From: Acidisarcina polymorpha
Lineage (GTDB): Bacteria > Acidobacteriota > Terriglobia > Terriglobales > Acidobacteriaceae
Direction of reading: 5' to 3'
Assembly (NCBI RefSeq): GCF_003330725.1
Contig: NZ_CP030840.1
Span: forward strand, 5,456,001-5,520,000
Length of the DNA: 64,000 bases
Shown here: piece after piece, positions 26,604 to 35,089 of the stretch
Layout of the letters: each line of letters opens with the position of its first letter
Position numbering within the stretch: the first letter of the stretch is position 1
The notes under the pieces: generated by a model
The model's input: the letters and a program-made list of their open reading frames with translations, nothing else
Told to the model about the DNA's origin: nothing
Database searches by the model: none
Position numbers and translations under genes: made by a program

Positions 26604-26661
26604 CAGTCTAACGATCCATCTGCAGGGACCGTGACTGCGGATCCCTCGCGTTACTAGACTG
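26604..26661. repeat. Imperfect inverted repeat between VOC and DUF899 genes
   Basis: CAGTCTA (26604-26610) pairs with TAGACTG (26655-26661), with further inner pairing (GGGA/TCCC). It could fold into an extended hairpin in the transcript leader of the DUF899 gene. There is no T-tract. Confidence 0.4.
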
Positions 26662-26694
26662 AACCCCGCACGACCAGCGATAAAGGAGCCCCGA

Positions 26695-27414
26695 ATGGCC
26701 TACAACGCTAATCTCATCCCCGCAGCTGAACTTTCTGCAAAAAACAAAGCGCGCTTCCCCAATGAGAGCCCAGAGTATCGTGAAGCTCGCAATCATCTCC
26801 TTACCGAGGAGATCGAACTCCGCCGGCATGTAGAGCGGGTCGCCGCGCATCGCCGCGCCCTCCCTCCCGGGGGTGAAATTCCGGAAGACTATGTCTTCGA
26901 AGGATCCAATGGAGCGGTTCGCCTTTCGCAGCTGTTCGGCGACAAGGATACGCTTGTTATCTACAGCATGATGTTCGGACCGCAACGCGAGAGAGCGTGT
27001 CCCATGTGCACCGCTATGCTCACGTCATGGGACGGAACTGCCAGAAACCTGCGCGAACGTGTCGCTCTTGCGGTCACCGCGCGCTCACCGATCAAACGTC
27101 TCCTCGACTTCAAGAGAGAACGTGGCTGGCAGAACCTCCAGATTTACTCTGACCTGAAAGGCGACTACACCCGCTCCTATATCAGTCCAGACGATGGCGA
27201 CATACCTGGCCTTACTGTCTTCGCTCGCGGCGGTGGCAAGGTTCGTCACTTCTGGAGCGGAGAGATGAATGATGAGATGGCCGACCCCGGCGAGGATCCG
27301 CGCGGAGCCCCTGACCTCGACTCTTTGTGGACCATTCTCGACCTCACGCCCTCAGGCCGCGGCGCTACTTGGTACCCAAAGCTCGAGTATCCCAGCCTGG
27401 CAACGATCACATAG
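26695..27414 (+). CDS. DUF899-family thioredoxin-like protein
   Basis: 239 residues from ATG 26695, with AAAGGAG just upstream. DUF899 proteins have a thioredoxin-like fold. Visible here are an N-terminal helical region (NHLLTEEIELRRHVERVAAHRRALPPGG), YVFEGSNGAVRLSQLFG, the CPMCTAML cysteine pair at the expected redox site, and a C-terminal GRGATWYPKLEYP. The reaction is unknown; a redox or dithiol role is inferred. It follows the VOC genes on the same strand and may belong to the same stress-response unit. Confidence 0.88.
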   Translation: MAYNANLIPAAELSAKNKARFPNESPEYREARNHLLTEEIELRRHVERVAAHRRALPPGGEIPEDYVFEGSNGAVRLSQLFGDKDTLVIYSMMFGPQRERACPMCTAMLTSWDGTARNLRERVALAVTARSPIKRLLDFKRERGWQNLQIYSDLKGDYTRSYISPDDGDIPGLTVFARGGGKVRHFWSGEMNDEMADPGEDPRGAPDLDSLWTILDLTPSGRGATWYPKLEYPSLATIT

Positions 27415-27841
27415 TCTCAGACTCTTCGCTACGGAGCTTTATCTCGCAATTCCTCCTGCCGCGAAGTTATCGTCAGCGCATACGACAGTCTACCGATCCT
27501 TGGTGATCAGCGAATCGAACCGGTTCGGGGTGACCGCCATCACCCGCGTCACCCTTGCTAGCCACGGTTTCATGGAACAACCGCGTGTTACTGCTCAAGG
27601 GGAGCGAGAGCGGTTAGATCAAAGCGATTACGCGAATTGAGGCCTCGACGCAAAGGCGTCCCATGGATGGTCAGATGAGTAGATTGGCGATCGATACATT
27701 ATGAGACTCTGGTGAAAATGTCCTCGCATATGAATAGGTACTGGGTTATCCACCGCATTTTCACGCAAATCTCTTGAACCTCGGCTGGGGACTCAGCATA
27801 ATCGAAACAGCGCAAGAGCTGAGGATTGCCGCGAGAGCCAC
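27415..27841. other. Intergenic region without a recognised gene
   Basis: 427 bases between the DUF899 and MerR-TPR genes. It contains a 12-base palindrome CGAACCGGTTCG (27516-27527) followed closely by a short inverted repeat (GGGTGA / TCACCC, 27528-27545). There is no T-tract, and no ORF I trust. Confidence 0.4.
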
Positions 27842-28804
27842 GTGACCCGAATCCGACGTCAAGACGTTCTCCGTTATCTAAAGCTTCACGCCAGGCAACT
27901 TCAGGCGTGGGAGCATAAAGGCCTCGTAGTCCGGCGTGATTCGTACTCACTTGAGGAATACGGGCAGCTGCGGACCCTGCGCGATCTCTCAGCAAAATTC
28001 TCCTCTTCCAGCATTTGCGCGTCGGTTGGCGCCATGAAGAGTGTTGCCGGCATCGAAAATCCTCTCCTGGAAGCGAGACCAGTGGTCGCAGGGTCGCGTG
28101 TGCTTTTCCGTCACCGCGGCTGCGTAACTGAGCCTATCGCTCGCCAGTTCGTCTTCGATTTCGAGCCGGCGTGGAGCGATCCCAATGGGCCGGCGACCGG
28201 TAAGTCGGCGACCATCGAGATGCACTCCAATGCGAGGGAAGGTCGGATTACCGAGATGTTCCTCCAGGCCATCCGCTACGAAGATGCGTCGGAGCTCGAC
28301 CAAGCTTGTGAGGTGTACGAGCGAATCATCGAGAAAGATCCAGGGCATGCGCCAGCTTGCATCAATCTTGGCACGATATGTTACAACCGCAGGCAGTTTG
28401 TTCGCGCCGAGCGACTCTATCGAAGCGCGACCGAAGCCGATCCGGAGTATGCTCTGGCTTTCTTCGATCTGGGCAACGTTCTTGACGAGCTCAAGAGACT
28501 GCCTGAGGCGATTGCCGCCTATCGTACCGCTATTCGCCTGGTACCTGGCTATGGAGACGCGCACTACAACCTCGCTCTTGCTTGCGAACGAACGGGGGAG
28601 CGCCGACTGGCGCTGCGCCACTGGACGGCGTACCTGAAAGTCGACAGCAACAGCCGCTGGGCAGCCCACGCCCGGAAGCAGATCAAGAAAATCCTCGGTA
28701 CCGAGAGCCTCTCGGTAGTTCACCGTTCTCCCCGCGTGACCGAGCCACGGGCCCTCCGCCGTGCTTCTCCACTTGAGAGTGCGACCGTGCCAACGGCCGG
28801 TTAG
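27842..28804 (+). CDS. MerR-like DNA-binding domain fused to TPR repeats
   Basis: 320 residues from GTG 27842. Residues 1-55 resemble a MerR-type winged helix (VLRYLKLHARQLQAWEHKGLVVRRDSYSLEEYGQLRTLRDLS). Residues ~130-285 hold three or more TPR units (ASELDQACEVYERIIEKDPGHAPACINLGTICYNRRQFVRAERLY and following), and the tail is basic and disordered. The middle (about 60-125) is a beta-rich linker. MerR regulators normally have a coiled coil and a small sensing domain, so a TPR effector half is unusual. It is probably a regulator acting through protein contacts. A signal peptide is absent. Targets are unknown. Confidence 0.75.
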   Translation: MTRIRRQDVLRYLKLHARQLQAWEHKGLVVRRDSYSLEEYGQLRTLRDLSAKFSSSSICASVGAMKSVAGIENPLLEARPVVAGSRVLFRHRGCVTEPIARQFVFDFEPAWSDPNGPATGKSATIEMHSNAREGRITEMFLQAIRYEDASELDQACEVYERIIEKDPGHAPACINLGTICYNRRQFVRAERLYRSATEADPEYALAFFDLGNVLDELKRLPEAIAAYRTAIRLVPGYGDAHYNLALACERTGERRLALRHWTAYLKVDSNSRWAAHARKQIKKILGTESLSVVHRSPRVTEPRALRRASPLESATVPTAG

Positions 28805-28953
28805 TCTGCCTGTCTCGGTATTCGGTGGCCGGCTGCCAGCCAAGTCTCTTACCTGCTAAACTCCAGTGTTTGCTCCGCAAGGAGGATGAGTCGAGGCTCC
28901 CATTCGCTCATACACCCGTCCATTTGCAGTGACACCCGTGCTGAGGTATCCGA

Positions 28954-30141
28954 ATGTCAGACCTTCTCCATGCCGCTTCCGCCCCGATTGAATCTACTTT
29001 GGCGCCGCTAACTCGGTTGAGCGATGACGAACAACTCTTCTGCTCCACAGTCCGCGACTTTGCCCTTGAAAACATTGCTCCGCTGGTCAGGCAGATGGAT
29101 GAACAACAATGCTTTGCTCCGGGACTAGTGGAGCAGCTCTTCAATCTTGGGCTCATGGGAATTGAGATTCCGATTGAGTATGGCGGGTCGGGTGGAAGTT
29201 TCTTTGAGGCCATTCTTGCTGTCGAAGCTATCTCCGCGGTCGATCCTGCGGTGGGCGTTCTGGTGGACGTACAAAATACTCTTTGTGCGAACGCGCTGCG
29301 CAGGTGGGGCTCCGAAGAGCAAAAGCGACGCTTTCTGCCTCGCCTTGCCAGTGATTTAGTCGCGGCGTATGCGCTCAGTGAGGCCGGGTCCGGCTCGGAT
29401 GCCTTCGCCTTGCAGACCAAAGCTGAGAGGCGCGGAGATGGTTTTCTTCTCAACGGTCAGAAGCTGTGGATTACGAACGCCCGGGAGGCGGGATTGTTTA
29501 TCGTCTTCGCCACGCTTGACCCAGGCGCCGGATACAAGGGCATCACCGCCTTCCTGGTGGAAAAAAACACCCCGGGCTTCTCGGTCGGCAAGAAGGAAGA
29601 CAAGCTTGGCATTCGCGCCTCGTCTACGTGCGAAATCATTCTGGAAGATTGCCAGGTCAAGGCCGAAAGCCTTCTCGGAGAACCCGGCAAGGGTTACAAA
29701 ATCGCGATCGAAACTCTCAACGAAGGGCGCATCGGGATCGGTGCACAGATGCTCGGGCTCGCTCACGGAGCCTGGACCCACGCCTTGAGTTATGCCAAGG
29801 AACGCAAGCAATTCGGCCAAGCCATTGCGGACTTTCAGTCGATCCAGTTTTCGCTTGCCGACATGGCCACGGAGATCGAAGCAGCCCGCCTGCTGGTCTA
29901 TAACGCCGCTCGACTCAAAGATGCGGTGCTGCCCTATGTCAAGGAGGCCGCCATGGCAAAATACTTCTCATCGCAGGTGGCAGAGCGAGTGGCCAGCATG
30001 GCGGTAGAGATTTATGGCGGCTATGGCTTTGTTAAGGACTACCCCGTCGAAAAATACTACCGAGACGCGAAGATCGGAAAGATCTATGAAGGCACTTCTA
30101 ACATGCAGTTAGCCACGATCGCGAAGCTGCTCCTGGCTTGA
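28954..30141 (+). CDS. Acyl-CoA dehydrogenase
   Basis: 395 residues, the usual length. It oxidises acyl-CoA to trans-2-enoyl-CoA with FAD and passes electrons to ETF. Family signatures are AYALSEAGSGSDAF, GFLLNGQKLWITNA (FAD region), ERKQFGQAIADFQSIQFSLADMATEIEAARLL, IYGGYGFVKDYPVEKYYRDAKI, and the catalytic glutamate in IYEGTSNMQLATIAK. The sequence is closest in style to the short/branched-chain enzymes, but specificity is not determined. It is a single gene, convergent with the cobalamin locus. Confidence 0.93.
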   Translation: MSDLLHAASAPIESTLAPLTRLSDDEQLFCSTVRDFALENIAPLVRQMDEQQCFAPGLVEQLFNLGLMGIEIPIEYGGSGGSFFEAILAVEAISAVDPAVGVLVDVQNTLCANALRRWGSEEQKRRFLPRLASDLVAAYALSEAGSGSDAFALQTKAERRGDGFLLNGQKLWITNAREAGLFIVFATLDPGAGYKGITAFLVEKNTPGFSVGKKEDKLGIRASSTCEIILEDCQVKAESLLGEPGKGYKIAIETLNEGRIGIGAQMLGLAHGAWTHALSYAKERKQFGQAIADFQSIQFSLADMATEIEAARLLVYNAARLKDAVLPYVKEAAMAKYFSSQVAERVASMAVEIYGGYGFVKDYPVEKYYRDAKIGKIYEGTSNMQLATIAKLLLA

Positions 30142-30200
30142 TAGCAGCAGAAGATCTAAAATGCTCTCATGATCTGATAGTACTTAGTAAGTAGAAGTAT

Positions 30201-31289
30201 CTAGAAGTTAGATTTTAGTAACTGGGAAATTGCATTCAAGAGGCGATCGGATTGTTCTTGCGCGCCGACCGCGACCCGGAAATGTCCTGGAGACAGCGCC
30301 TCATAGTTCGAGCAGTCTCGCAAAACGAAGTGATGTTCCACAATCATGCGCCGCCAAAAATCGGCCGAAGGAATGCGATCGGGAAGCCGAAAGAGCAGGA
30401 AATTTGCTGAGGAGGGATAGGGATGGAGGCATAATCTTTCCAGTCCCGCATGAAGATAGACGCGTCTTTCCTCGTTCTTTGCACGCGCGCTTTCGGCGAA
30501 GGGCTGATCGGCCAAGGCTGCTGCCACTGCACGAGCCGCGAGAGTTGTAATGGGCCATGGCGGCAGACCATCATTGATCTTGCGGACTATCGCCTCATTT
30601 GCGGCCGCGTAGGCCACGCGAAGCCCTGGAACTCCGTGAAACTTAGTCACTGATCGAAATACAATCAGGTTGGAGAAACGATCGACGTCGGCGACGACGG
30701 AAGCTGACGGAGTGTAGTCGATGAAGGCTTCGTCAAGAAGAACGGTGATGTTTTCCACCGCCGCTTTCTGCACCAGATGAACGAGGAACTCCCTGTTCGT
30801 CAAAATCCCTGATGGATTCTGCGGGTTGGCGAGCAAGATGGCATCGTGGCCGCCTGCCAGGAGAGCTTCGATGCTGTAGTTAAAGTTCGACACCTCGGTG
30901 AGGATATAGGGAATGACTTCGATCCGGGCCCGTTCCAGTGTGCGGCGATACTCGACGAAGCCCGGCACCGGAAGCAGACAGCGCTTGATTTTCAAAGCGC
31001 GCAGCCCTGCGTCAAGCAGTGGCACAAATCCATTGGCGACGGCGACATTGGAGAATGAGACACCGGCATATTCTGCAATGGAGTCTTTTAGTTCGGTCTC
31101 TTCGAGGTCGGGATAAGCGTTCAAGGTCGAGGAATCCTCGAGACTTGCCTGTAATGATGCCAACACTGTGGACGGCGGCCCGTCGGGATTGATGTTCGCG
31201 CTGAAATCAATAAGGTCCGATTCCGGTATGTTAAACAGCGCAGCGATCCTGCGTAGCTGACCTCCGTGGATGGGCAGATCCGCGATCAT
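30201..31289 (-). CDS. cobD: L-threonine-O-3-phosphate decarboxylase (CobD type)
   Basis: 362 residues with a fold-type I PLP aminotransferase pattern: HGGQLRRIAALF, DFSANINPDGPP, ANPQNPSGI, LLDEAFIDYTP, and the PLP lysine in SVTKFHGVPGLRVAYA. This HisC-like family, within a cobalamin operon and directly after cbiB, is the decarboxylase making (R)-1-amino-2-propanol phosphate for CbiB. A histidinol-phosphate aminotransferase is the alternative by homology alone. The ATG overlaps the cbiB stop (ATGA). It is the last gene of the unit. Confidence 0.88.
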   Translation of the reverse strand: MIADLPIHGGQLRRIAALFNIPESDLIDFSANINPDGPPSTVLASLQASLEDSSTLNAYPDLEETELKDSIAEYAGVSFSNVAVANGFVPLLDAGLRALKIKRCLLPVPGFVEYRRTLERARIEVIPYILTEVSNFNYSIEALLAGGHDAILLANPQNPSGILTNREFLVHLVQKAAVENITVLLDEAFIDYTPSASVVADVDRFSNLIVFRSVTKFHGVPGLRVAYAAANEAIVRKINDGLPPWPITTLAARAVAAALADQPFAESARAKNEERRVYLHAGLERLCLHPYPSSANFLLFRLPDRIPSADFWRRMIVEHHFVLRDCSNYEALSPGHFRVAVGAQEQSDRLLNAISQLLKSNF

Positions 31290-32266
31290 GTTGGGAGCTT
31301 CCGCTGCCGGCGTTGACTCCAGAGAAGAAGGCCAGTCGCGGCGGCAACGCCAGCTATGGTTACCAGAGAGACAAGGCGAATTGCCGTCTTTGCCTGAGCA
31401 AGCGATGCAGCGGGAAATTCCTGGCCGATGCGTGGCATCGACACGACTTCACCAGCGTAGGTGTTATCTCCCCCGAGCTGCACGTGCAAAGCTCCGGACA
31501 TGGCGCTCTCGGGTTGACCGGCATTGGGACTCTTGTGTTTGGCTCCGTCCAGCCTCCAGATACGCCATGCTGCTCGAGCGTCGGCTGATCGACCGAGTGC
31601 CGAGGTGGCGATGATGCAAGCCGCCGTCAGTCGCGAGGGAAGAAAATTGGCAGCGTCATCGAGCCGGGCAGCAGCCTTGCCGAAGTAGAAATACTGCGTG
31701 TCCGCGTGGCCAATCATGGAATCCAGTGTATTCACGGCCTTATAAGCCATGGCAAGAGGAGCTCCGCCGATCGCCATGTAGAAGATTGGAGCGAGGATGC
31801 CATCGGAGGCACTTTCAGCCAAAGTCTCGATCAGCGCGCGGCAAATTTCCGCCGTGTCGAGATGTTCGGTATCGCGGCCGACAATTCTCGCGAGCTGGCG
31901 ACGAGCCCGCGGCAGGTCGTCGACCTCGAGCGCACGAGTCACCAACAAGGCCTCCTGTTGAAGGTTGCGGCCAGCGAGGCATGTCCAACCGAGGAGTACT
32001 TCGACTGCAATTCCAAGCCCAGTCGAAGTACGATTGGCAGATTGGACAACGTGTCGAGTCGCGCAATAGCTGGCGCCGACGATGGCAAGCGTGAGAGTTC
32101 CGCCGGCGAGTAGTTCGAAGAAACTGCTTTGGCGACGAGGGCGAAGTGCCGCTTCCCCAAGCGTGGTCGCAAGACCGATCATGCGAACAGGATGCGGGAA
32201 CCACTCGGGATCACCGGCTACTTGATCGATGACCCAGGCGGCAGGAATCAGGACGCTGCGATTCAA
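31286..32266 (-). CDS. cbiB: Adenosylcobinamide-phosphate synthase
   Basis: 326 residues from TTG 32266, which shares TTGA with the cobQ stop; the longer ORF reads antisense-like Arg/Pro-rich sequence through cobQ and is rejected. This membrane enzyme attaches aminopropanol phosphate to adenosylcobyric acid. Family features are DQVAGDPEWFPHPVRMIG, several hydrophobic helices, ESASDGILAPIFYMAIGGAPLAMAYKAVNTLDSMIGH and MSGALHVQLGGDNTYAG. The length fits the family (about 310-325). Confidence 0.92.
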   Translation of the reverse strand: MNRSVLIPAAWVIDQVAGDPEWFPHPVRMIGLATTLGEAALRPRRQSSFFELLAGGTLTLAIVGASYCATRHVVQSANRTSTGLGIAVEVLLGWTCLAGRNLQQEALLVTRALEVDDLPRARRQLARIVGRDTEHLDTAEICRALIETLAESASDGILAPIFYMAIGGAPLAMAYKAVNTLDSMIGHADTQYFYFGKAAARLDDAANFLPSRLTAACIIATSALGRSADARAAWRIWRLDGAKHKSPNAGQPESAMSGALHVQLGGDNTYAGEVVSMPRIGQEFPAASLAQAKTAIRLVSLVTIAGVAAATGLLLWSQRRQRKLPT

Positions 32267-33834
32267 TGGGCGTGTTCCATCACCACCGACTCGACGCGGG
32301 GCTGATAAGTAAGACCCACCCAGTCGAAGATGCGTGGTAAGTCCAGCGACATCCGAACGGCGTCCGCCAGCCGATCTAGGGCTTCTTCCCGTTGCCGCTT
32401 CCAATCTTGAAACTCCAGCGCAGGCGTAAGGGCGTGGAAGGCTCGGGCCGCGGTAATGAAAGTGTGCCGGAAGCCATCGTCGTCGAAGATGCCGTGCAGG
32501 TAGGTCCCAAAGATGCGCTTGTCCGGCGAGATGCACCCGTCAGGTTGGCCATTATGGAGGACCGAGAATGTCTGAGCGCCCGCAGCGTAGAAGGTCTCTC
32601 CGAGATGTATCTCGTAGCCTTGCAAACTCATGGAAGGAATGGCTTCCCCGAATAGCGATGTAACGGCCAGGTATCCGCTTGCCTGCCGGGTGACCTTGTC
32701 CGGGTTCATGCGAGTGACGAAGGGAAGCAGACCAAGTCCTTCAGCCTCGTCTTCATGTTCGATGCCGTGAGGGTCGAGAATCCGTTGACCCAGCATCTGA
32801 AATCCGCCGCAGATACCAACAACTAATCCTAGCGCTGCCTGGCTGCTGACGACGGCGTCCAGGCCATGCTGCCGCAACCATAGCAAATCGTCAACGGTTT
32901 GTTTGCTGCCGGGCAGCACCACGACGTCGGCGTTCGCAATCTCCGAAGAGTTGCGAGAGAAGCGCAGATCGACGGAAGGTTCGTTGCGGAGAGCGTCAAA
33001 GTCGGTGAAGTTCGAGAAGGAGGGAAGCGCAACGACGGCAATGCGCAAGGGCCGATCCTTCTCATCTCCGGCAATCCAAGGGCGGAGCTTCGACACGTCG
33101 CCGGCTGGTAAGCCGAGGCTGTCCTCTTCATCGAGAGTCAATTGATGAAGAAAAGGAACGACGCCCAGGCAACGCCGTTGCAGCCGATCTTCAATCATGC
33201 GAATGCCGGGCTGAAGGAGCGCGATGTCGCCGCGAAATTTGTTGATGACGAACCCGCGAATGCGCGCCTGTTCCGAGGGGTCCAACAATTGGACGGTCCC
33301 CAGCAAAGAGGCGAAGACACCGCCGCGGTCGATGTCGCCGACGAGAATACAGCTCGCATCCGCCATCTCTGCCATGCGCATGTTAACGATGTCATTTTCT
33401 TTCAGGTTGATCTCAGCAGGAGAGCCCGCACCTTCGAGCACGATGACGTCATTCTGGGAAGCGAGGATCTCGTAACTTTCGCGGATCACGGGCATGAGCT
33501 CTTCGACCCGGCGCCGGTGATATTCGAAGGCCGAGAGACTGCGCCATACTTTACCCCGCACAATAACCTGCGAGGTCATGTTTCCAGCAGGTTTTAGAAG
33601 GATCGGGTTCATGTGGACCGAGGCTGGGACGCGGGCGGCCTCGGCCTGCAGAGCCTGGGCGCGACCGATCTCCAGGCCCTCAACCGTCGCGGCGGAGTTC
33701 AGCGACATATTTTGCGATTTGAAAGGAGCCACCCGAATGCCCTGATCGGCAAAGATACGGCAGAGCGCCGCAGTCAAAAGCGATTTGCCAACATGAGAAC
33801 TGGTCCCGAGGACCATGATGGAGCGGGCCTTCAT
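32263..33834 (-). CDS. cobQ: Cobyric acid synthase
   Basis: 523 residues. It amidates side chains b, d, e and g of adenosylcobyrinic a,c-diamide with glutamine and ATP. The N-terminal dethiobiotin-synthetase-like ATPase shows MVLGTSSHVGKSLLTAALCRIFADQG and FKSQNMSLN; DIDRGGVFASLLGT is also typical. The C-terminal glutamine amidotransferase domain (from ~residue 260) carries the nucleophile in GICGGFQMLGQ and a late TYLHGIFDD. The ATG overlaps the bluB stop and its own stop overlaps the cbiB start. Confidence 0.95.
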   Translation of the reverse strand: MKARSIMVLGTSSHVGKSLLTAALCRIFADQGIRVAPFKSQNMSLNSAATVEGLEIGRAQALQAEAARVPASVHMNPILLKPAGNMTSQVIVRGKVWRSLSAFEYHRRRVEELMPVIRESYEILASQNDVIVLEGAGSPAEINLKENDIVNMRMAEMADASCILVGDIDRGGVFASLLGTVQLLDPSEQARIRGFVINKFRGDIALLQPGIRMIEDRLQRRCLGVVPFLHQLTLDEEDSLGLPAGDVSKLRPWIAGDEKDRPLRIAVVALPSFSNFTDFDALRNEPSVDLRFSRNSSEIANADVVVLPGSKQTVDDLLWLRQHGLDAVVSSQAALGLVVGICGGFQMLGQRILDPHGIEHEDEAEGLGLLPFVTRMNPDKVTRQASGYLAVTSLFGEAIPSMSLQGYEIHLGETFYAAGAQTFSVLHNGQPDGCISPDKRIFGTYLHGIFDDDGFRHTFITAARAFHALTPALEFQDWKRQREEALDRLADAVRMSLDLPRIFDWVGLTYQPRVESVVMEHAH

Positions 33835-34520
33835 GCGGACTTGGCCTCAGCGTTCTTCGAGCCGTCTTGTTCGTGATACATGTCGTAGTGCACCACGGAG
33901 TCGAGGGGCACCCGCCTCTCCCAACCACTGCGTTCCAATTCCGGTTCGGTACCGAAGCAGTCGACGTACCCAAGGCAGAGATAGGCGACGGGCACGATCT
34001 CCGCCGGAATGTGCAGGATCTCGCGAAGACGAGCCGGATCGAGGATGCTGACCCATCCGACGCCGACTCCTTCAGCCCGGGCGGCGAGCCAAAGATTCTG
34101 TATAGCGCAGACGGTCGAATAGATCGCGGTTTCTGGCATGGTGTGACGACCGAGCTGATGGCCGCGGTCGCTTTGCGGATCACTAAGGATGCAAAGATTC
34201 TGGGGCGCCTCGAGGATCCCTTCGAGCTTCAAACTCGCGTACTGTTCCCGTCGTTCGCCGGTGTAGCTTCGTAAGGCCAACTCGTTGGCCTCGAGGAACG
34301 CTGCGTGAACGGCTTGGCGAATGGCTAAATCGTGAATGACGATGAATCGCGAAGGCTGCATTAGACCAACGGATGGGGCTTTATGTGCGGCGGCCAGCAG
34401 GCGGCGCAGGAGTTCGCTGGGCAGAGCTTCGGGAAGAAATCCTCTCCGCACATCGCGTCGCGCGGCGATCGCGCGGTAAACGGCATCGCGCTCCTGCAGT
34501 CCAAACTCGTTCGTCACCAT
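33831..34520 (-). CDS. bluB: 5,6-dimethylbenzimidazole synthase
   Basis: 229 residues from ATG 34520 (ATG 34532 is an alternative; both overlap the upstream adenosyltransferase). BluB is a nitroreductase-fold enzyme that cuts reduced FMN to form the lower ligand base of B12. Visible are the N-terminal RAIAARRDVRRGFLPEALP, AAHKAPSVGLMQPSRFIVI, and the C-terminal GVGWVSILDPARLREILHIPAEIVPVAYLCLGYVD, all standard. Its presence means the cell can make its own dimethylbenzimidazole aerobically, which CobT then activates. The stop overlaps cobQ (ATGA). Confidence 0.93.
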   Translation of the reverse strand: MVTNEFGLQERDAVYRAIAARRDVRRGFLPEALPSELLRRLLAAAHKAPSVGLMQPSRFIVIHDLAIRQAVHAAFLEANELALRSYTGERREQYASLKLEGILEAPQNLCILSDPQSDRGHQLGRHTMPETAIYSTVCAIQNLWLAARAEGVGVGWVSILDPARLREILHIPAEIVPVAYLCLGYVDCFGTEPELERSGWERRVPLDSVVHYDMYHEQDGSKNAEAKSA

Positions 34521-35089
34521 GCTCTCGACCATTTTGGCCCGGTTTTTGTATCATCCCGCAGCCGGGCGTCAATGCCTGCGTTGAATTCAATGAGTCGGCC
34601 AAAGAGCCAAATCACATCGGATAGGCGATTCATGTAGGCCAGGACCTCCGGCTGAACGACGCCACCATTCTCAACGAACCGGACGGCGCTACGCTCGGCA
34701 CGACGGCAAACGGTGCGAGCTACCTCGTAGGCCGCGGATTCCGTATGCGCTCCGGGAAGAGACCAGTCGGAGAGAACACCCTCAATGGCTTCGATCTTGT
34801 GAACCAGCTCGGTGAGCATGGTGACATCTTCCGCCGAGATGACCGGAGGCCGCTTCTTGCTCTCAGGGGGAGTGGCAAGTGCGGAGCCGACCCGGAAGAG
34901 AGTACGCTGAATGGTCTCCGTCCATTCGGCGATCTCCTTGTGTTGGCAGATACTCCGGGCAAAGCCGAGAACGCTATTCAGCTCGTCGACGCTCCCGTAC
35001 GACTCGACGCGAAGATCGGCCTTTGAAACGCGGATGCCGCCGGCGAGACCGGTCTGGCCGCCGTCGCCTCGTGTAGTTGCAATGCTCAT
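34514..35089 (-). CDS. ATP:cob(I)alamin adenosyltransferase, PduO type
   Basis: 191 residues. It transfers the 5'-deoxyadenosyl group to reduced cobalt corrinoid. Typical PduO-type segments are TTRGDGGQTGLAGG (ATP site), YGSVDELNSVLGFAR, SLPGAHTESAAYEVARTVCRRAER and YMNRLSDVIWLFGRL. This is the trimeric PduO class, not the CobA/BtuR class. The ATG overlaps the stop of the ParB-motif gene upstream (ATGA), and bluB starts inside its 3' end, indicating tight coupling. Confidence 0.93.
   Translation of the reverse strand: MSIATTRGDGGQTGLAGGIRVSKADLRVESYGSVDELNSVLGFARSICQHKEIAEWTETIQRTLFRVGSALATPPESKKRPPVISAEDVTMLTELVHKIEAIEGVLSDWSLPGAHTESAAYEVARTVCRRAERSAVRFVENGGVVQPEVLAYMNRLSDVIWLFGRLIEFNAGIDARLRDDTKTGPKWSRAW

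Noticed and set aside
32267-32536. N-terminal extension of CbiB
   Set aside because: It overlaps cobQ in another frame and is Arg/Pro-rich shadow sequence; the family homology begins at the TTG at 32266.
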